Assembly (NCBI GenBank): GCA_021234155.1
Contig: JAJEKV010000827.1
Location: 19,772 to 83,771 of the forward strand
Direction of reading: 5' to 3'
DNA: 64,000 bases
Origin: Isoetes taiwanensis
Lineage: Eukaryota > Streptophyta > Lycopodiopsida > Isoetales > Isoetaceae
Shown here: positions 58,763 to 64,000 of the stretch, piece after piece
How the letters are laid out: every line of letters starts with the position of its first letter
Numbering within the stretch: the stretch's first letter is position 1
Notes under the pieces: model-generated
The model's database searches: none
What the model saw: the letters and a program-made list of their open reading frames with translations, nothing else
What the model was told of the DNA's origin: nothing
Made by a program: the position numbers and the translations under genes

Positions 58763-61625
58763 ATGAGTAAAATGGAGCCAGGGAATTCCAAAGGAGGCCA
58801 TTGCCCTAGGCTCCAATGGAGGAAGATGGGTTGCCTTTTGTTTGCACCCTTGCAGCAGAGGCGGTATTCTGAGAGGGGCATAATAGCTGCAGTTGATCCA
58901 TTTGATAGTGTGAATGATGAGAGGCTGGGAGATGAACATCTTGGAGTTGGCATTGTGAAGCTTCTTATCGAAGTTGATACTATCATGTCGGGGAAGCTCT
59001 AGTGATTGCATTGTGTGCTTTCGGGGCTCTTTGGAGTCCCAAGCTTTCGAGTTGAGATGGCCAATTAGATTTATTACACACAAGAATGGTGATACTCTAG
59101 AATGCCCTCTTGAACTACACACCCCAAGGCCCACCCAAGGCCATGTGGAAGATTTGGTGGTCGATGAGCATCCTTTGATCACAAGGAAGCGCTATGTCTT
59201 TCATAAAAGGCAGCCAAAGGTGCCCAAGAGGCCTAGAAGTGACAAATATTTAGAAAGGATGGAAAGTATGGCACCAACCAAAGAAAACACGGAGGCAATT
59301 AGGGGACAAGAGTGTTGCAACCTAGATTGCGGGTGCATTACAATGTGGATGACCTCGTGCGAGATAAGGTCCCAATACATTGGGACGACTTCAAAAGATA
59401 GGATTAATTTCATTTACTCCTTGTGTAGGAATTCCGGCTATGATGAAAACACGGGGCCGGCTGCTATATCAATTGGGGAATGAAGGTATGTATGAGAGCA
59501 TTGAGATGGATTCTTGGGGTGAGCAAGTCTTCATTTCTGAATCTTTGGGGGCGAGGGTTAGAAAAGGGCACACTTTGTTCCAACATGGTAATGCACTCAC
59601 TTTGAAACCTAGAGCAAATACTCTAAAGGCCATTGCGGTCTTGAGAGCTTTGTGAGATACATGTCTCAATCTATGCCCCACAAGTCGAAGGTGAGCGAGC
59701 GCGGTGTGCGAGTGTGGTGCAAATGTTGCCACAACACTATATCAAAGGAGTGCCTTAAGGAGGTCAACTCCATCCTAGAAACTCTTGGAGGTAGGCCTCT
59801 TTCTCAATCACATTTCAGCAAGTTATGGAGCACTCACTTCTCGGACGTGAGTGTCCTACAACACATGCCATTCTCAAAGTGCAACACTTGCATTCAACTC
59901 AAGGATACACTTGCATCAAGCTGCAATAGAGAAAGAAAGAATGGCAATTAGGGGCAATTTGCGGATCACCAAAGGGACCAAATATCATGTAGGCAGTTGT
60001 ATTGGCGGTGGAGAACATTTTACGAGATGCGGTGGGACAAATTTTTGTGTATAATTCATGATAAGATGGACCAACACAAGACTTTCTTGCCAAAGCTAGA
60101 TCCTTTACCCAAAGCGTTGTCAAAGCGCTTTTTCGGATGAAAGTAAGTCGGCGGGTGTATTAACACATGGTCATGGAGGCTGGAACATATGGTCATTTTG
60201 TGCTTGATCTATGGAGAGATGATCAAACTTCCATGTGAGCTCTATTTTCAAGTGCTTGAGAACACTAGAGAAAGGATCGATAGAAAGGAGGAGGTATTCC
60301 CCTTGACACCCATTTTGAGGCTTTGATGGATGATCAACGCTTTGTTACCAAAAGCGGATAAAAAGCTCACATCAAGGTGTCTAGTGAATCAAGGAGGACT
60401 TGGGATGATTTCCCCTTACTTGAGAAATCCTTTGCTGAGGAGCTATGTGTTGAGTTGGACAAGCTGTTGGAAAAGAAAACAAGAATAGATGGATGTTTGG
60501 GGCAATGTCATACTTGGCGGCGGTGGGAGTATTCAAAGTTGTGAAAGTGGGATTCATGATGGTTGGGCATGCATGATGATATAGATGGATTCTTTGGAAC
60601 TTTCTCCACCAAGCTCAGAGAAAGCGTGACCACTCTCCACGAACTAATGGATGTGTTTGGCTGCATTGCCCCAACCCAATGGCTTTCTTGATGGATGAGG
60701 TTGCAGATTGGAAATCATTTGTAGAAGGATACTTGCTAGATGGCAAGGACCGGTTAATGAGGACACACAAAGCCACTTCAATTCAAGTTTTGGGTTAGGG
60801 ATGGAATACCAATCATGCAATATAAGTGGAACCGGTGACAAGTTGTGGATGCTGTACAAGGTATCGAGTTGTGGCAAAGGGGTCTTCTTTGGTGAAGTTC
60901 TCATTCCTAAAGGGCAGCCAAAACCACTACCTCCCTTCAAGGCAGTCAAAGACTCTAGCCAAGCTGGTGAAGGGCATCAAGGATTACATAGCTTGGGATG
61001 ATGTTGAAATGGAAAGCACACCTCCACTCTTAAGAAAAATCAAATGGACTCCCTAATCAAATCTTTGGGAGAAAGTTGTGACATGCTGGCCCGAGCTGAA
61101 CGACCATGTGGGAGGGAGCTAAGAGGCGGGTTCTTGCGAGTCAAGATGGGAGGGTTCTCAAGGTGCAAGCTTTGCGTCTAAGAATGCTCACTTGGGTCCC
61201 AAGTGGTTTGTGGGAAGTAAGGCCTCAAAGCCAGAAGTGGTTTGATCTTCACTGAGTGGGATCCTTTGAGGACATCAAGGAAGGATACTTTTGTGCTAGT
61301 AAGGCTGATGATGAGGACTGTCCAATATGGTTAGGGTGGCACTCTACGATGTGACCACCACTATGCACGATGGAGAGGGTTAGTCACGGATTCCAAATTC
61401 AATATTGGGCCCATTGGGAGGCACAAGAAGGGCAACTTGAAGGAGCAATACACTAGCTTCTTTGGGAGAAAGTGGAGGCCAAATTATGCTGACCCTCAAA
61501 GGAGGGTGGTGGAGTGTGTGGTATGGTCATATCAAGTTCTCACATTGCAAAGACAACACACACAAGATCCCAAGAAAGGAGATGGACAAGGCCATGAGCA
61601 ACCTCCATGCTATATCATTGTATGA
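58763..61625 (+). pseudogene. Second DUF7869-like gene, probable DDE/RNase H-fold transposase
   Basis: Start ATG gives MSKMEPGNSKGGHC. Further pieces in order: HKNGDTLECPLELHTPRP, a basic stretch with KRPRSDKYLERMESMAP, CCNLDCGC, EIRSQYIGTTSKDRINFIY, CNTCIQLKDTLASS (59880-59921), HDKMDQHKTFLPKL near 60056-60100, LTHGHGGWN near 60165, VGFMMVGHA then DDIDGFFGTFS near 60548-60610 (one base short), and DWKSFVEGYLLDGKDRL near 60710. A last piece at 61437-61625 has FGRKWRPNYADPQR. The MDQ-KT-LP block and the VGHxHxDID block are the same landmarks as in the 4.4 kb gene, but the two are far diverged. Many one-base shifts; not intact. Confidence 0.5.
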
Positions 61626-61629
61626 GGGT

Positions 61630-64000
61630 GCATAATATTGAAGTTTGAAAACTTTCTCAACTAGTGGTTTATAAAATTTATGAGGAAAACAAGTAACCCA
61701 ATTCTATGTGTGTCATGTGTAATTCTATTCAAGCAATCAATTGAAATTTCTTTTATGGTGTGTGAGTCCCATTTTCGGTCAGGAGTCCCAAAATTCAAGA
61801 TTTGTCCCACTTTAATTAAATCGACTTACAATCAATTATTTTTCATATGAGATATGTGCATTGGATTATGCCTTAGATCACTTTGGGCTCCACAGGAGAA
61901 TTTTCAAAAGCACTTATATGCATCAATAGAAACCATGGCAATTCTAATCAAGATCATAGTGAGATGAATGATGACAAAAGACTCATGATGGAGGTGATAT
62001 TAATATACATAATTTGGGGAACAAAGCATTTTTGTTGGTATGCGAAAGAAAAAAATTAGCATTTTCAACAATCGGGGAGTTGCATACTCGCCTATCTCCG
62101 AGGAAATTGACATATAAATTTATGTTTGTGGCCCGAAGGTCATAGCTATATAACATTCTATTTCAGGTAGTATAAGCAACCTATACGTGGATTTTTTTTT
62201 GGCATGTTTTTCTCACATCTGCATGAACAATTGGTCTTTCGTTTATTAAGGTGATAGCTCCATTTATTCCAGCTTTTTAGGTAGCATAACCTCAAATCTA
62301 TGTTTGTATAACATATCTAGAAATCATTAGACAATGCAAGCTTTGAATACAATGGCAATGAATAGATGCAAACATCATATAAGTTTTTTTTTTTTTTTTT
62401 TTTTTTTTTTTGAAGGGCGACAAATTCTTATTCCAATATTCGGAAGAAATTACACACATAAATGCGAAGAGGAAATAAAATCTCGTGAGACAAAAGATAA
62501 TCCTTGAGTCATGACCACACAATCATGCATAAGATAAGATACCCAAATATTCCTCAAAAATCAAGCGTTTTCGGGAGCAAGAGAGAACATAGGTCACCTT
62601 CACCAATCTGTCTTCGCCTCGTGAAGAAGTTGGTCGACACTAATTGATAAGCCTTTGAAGATACACAAGCCTTCTTTTCCAAATAGACCACAACAACCTT
62701 GACTGGTAGCTAATTGGAAAGCTTTGTTGCTGAGAATTCAAGTGGAAGGATAAATGGCCAGCTTATTTAGTAGTCAAGACCACATGGAAAGAGATAGTAA
62801 CCATATGACCAATGGCTGAACTTGGTCACATAGAAAGAAGCTGGTGCTCGAGACTCTCGACTTAAAAACACGGTGGGCGGAGTTAAATCTGAGGATAGAA
62901 CTTATGGACAGCACATTAACATGAACATCTGGTGAAGGAGTTGCCACCATAAAAGGTAGAAACTTTGGCATCTGACAATTTATTCGAACCATGACCACTC
63001 ACGCTTCCAGCGAGGGAGGAAAATCTTGAGCCGCCAACCGACCCAAGGAACAATGTCAACATCAACCCAACTTTTGATATAATGAATGCCACAAGGCGTT
63101 GTGCATTAACTGGTGGGACCAGTCCAAATAGGCACATCAAGCGGTGTGAAGAATCTAAGCGGGAATGTCGACCGGCTTTTTACCCACGAGCTCACGTCCC
63201 ATCGAGATAGCATAAACTTAGTACGAAAAGCATCCCAAGTCAACAAGTGTCTGCCTCATACCAAGCACCAACTAAAGTGGTCAAACTAATCGACAAACTA
63301 CCCATACCTTTCAAAACAATTACATCTTGCTCAGAATAAACATGTGATGAAATTATATCAAAAGATGATCACTCTGAGAGAGAATGATGGCTAAGCGTCA
63401 AATTGTTCTTATAACTTCATAGGTTCCCAATTCATCCTCGGCAACACTCAGCACTGTATCTTTGGATATTTTTGTTATAACAAGAGGTTCCTCATTCTTG
63501 GTCAAAACATTTACAAACTTCAACATATGCCCGTGTATTTGCATTTCAATAACTTTATAATATAAGAAGATAAAGATGGTTTTTTCTTTTCAAATTGTCA
63601 ATTAATCTCTGTTGTGCCCTTGTTTTCATTAGTTTGTAAAATATGTAGAGCTAATTTTTAAATTGTAATTTTTTGGGCTACTTGTTTTGCTGTCTTATAC
63701 TTTCTAAGCAAGGCGGAGGAGATGCCTCTTGTTTATATCTACTGATTTGCTTTATTCGAACCACCCTATATTATCATCACCATGGGGACAAGAGATGACC
63801 CTCTTGAGCCCATCTCTAATAGGTAGCATTTTATTGATTGAATGCATTTAGAAATAAGCCACAATGTTATGATAGCAGATTATGGGAGGTTAGGCATTTG
63901 TGAAGGCAATGAACATCAAAGACCATTTGGCATTCTCTTGTTAGTCCTAGGCGAGGCGGAAATTAGACTAGAATTCTTTTTTATTGAATGTGAGAAAACA
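61630..64000. other. AT-rich end region without recognised gene
   Basis: A T28 run at about 62384-62411. Short open frames such as 62916-63140 show no motif. Nothing else supported. Confidence 0.3.

Noticed and set aside
62384-62411. Poly-T as evidence of a retrogene
   Set aside because: No coding or element body is recognisable next to it.
1-64000. tRNA, rRNA or other structured RNA genes
   Set aside because: No cloverleaf box A/B combination or rRNA-like stretch was noticed by eye; a tRNAscan or Infernal run would be needed to exclude them.

Overview
The window looks like repeat-rich nuclear DNA of a large plant genome. Evidence for a land plant: a sterol C-22 desaturase P450 (CYP710A type), a NAC-domain fragment, an SPX/PHO1-type fragment, a Ulp1 (C48) protease fragment, and plant-style copia, hAT, CACTA and LINE remains. 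The density of decayed nested elements, the LINE type and the ParB-like and DUF7869-like genes make me lean to a fern or another seed-free plant, but that is inference. There is no bacterial gene organisation.

Layout. 0.3-3.2 kb: minus-strand multi-exon gene with a ParB/sulfiredoxin-like 'GGTH' region; its apparent introns hold arrays of a perfect palindrome, GGTATAAATTTATACC. 4.3-7.1 kb: plus-strand DUF7869-like gene, probably an RNase H-fold transposase. 7.6-8.7 kb: minus-strand exon candidates around a second palindrome array (AAGGAATATTCCTT). 9.0 kb: small Pro/Ser-rich gene start. 9.9-10.5 kb: CCACAC/GGTGTG strand-switch satellite. 10.9-14.2 kb: decayed minus-strand element gene with Ulp1 protease. 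14.9-15.1 kb: GCATGT microsatellite. 15.8-16.7 kb: long-inverted-repeat element, with a second copy at 32.6-33.1 kb. 16.7-19.4 kb: LINE remains with pentanucleotide tails. 19.37 kb: CACTA-type terminus. 19.8-23.6 kb: broken copia element. 24.1-26.1 kb: broken hAT element. 26.3-27.3 kb: tandem duplication. 27.6-30.4 kb: minus-strand kinase gene with a possible coiled-coil part. 33.7-36.6 and 46.5-49.1 kb: two inverted copies of a sequence with CCCH-finger coding remains. Between them lie SPX and NAC fragments (37-39 kb) and the CYP710A gene (42.06-43.5 kb), the most gene-like locus of the window. 50.9-55.0 kb: minus-strand multi-exon gene ending in an FCP1/HAD-like phosphatase domain; a third palindrome family (TCTCGACT...AGTCGAGA) fills its introns and flanks. 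56.0-57.2 kb: tandem repeat. 58.4-58.7 kb: minisatellite. 58.8-61.6 kb: second DUF7869-like gene. The rest to 64 kb is AT-rich with nothing recognised.

Almost every coding stretch, including CYP710A, is cut by one-base frameshifts, many in homopolymers. Either most loci are pseudogenes or the assembly carries uncorrected long-read indels; sequence alone does not decide. The most unusual signal is three unrelated families of near-perfect palindromes, each confined to one locus and, where exons can be inferred, lying inside GT-AG introns.
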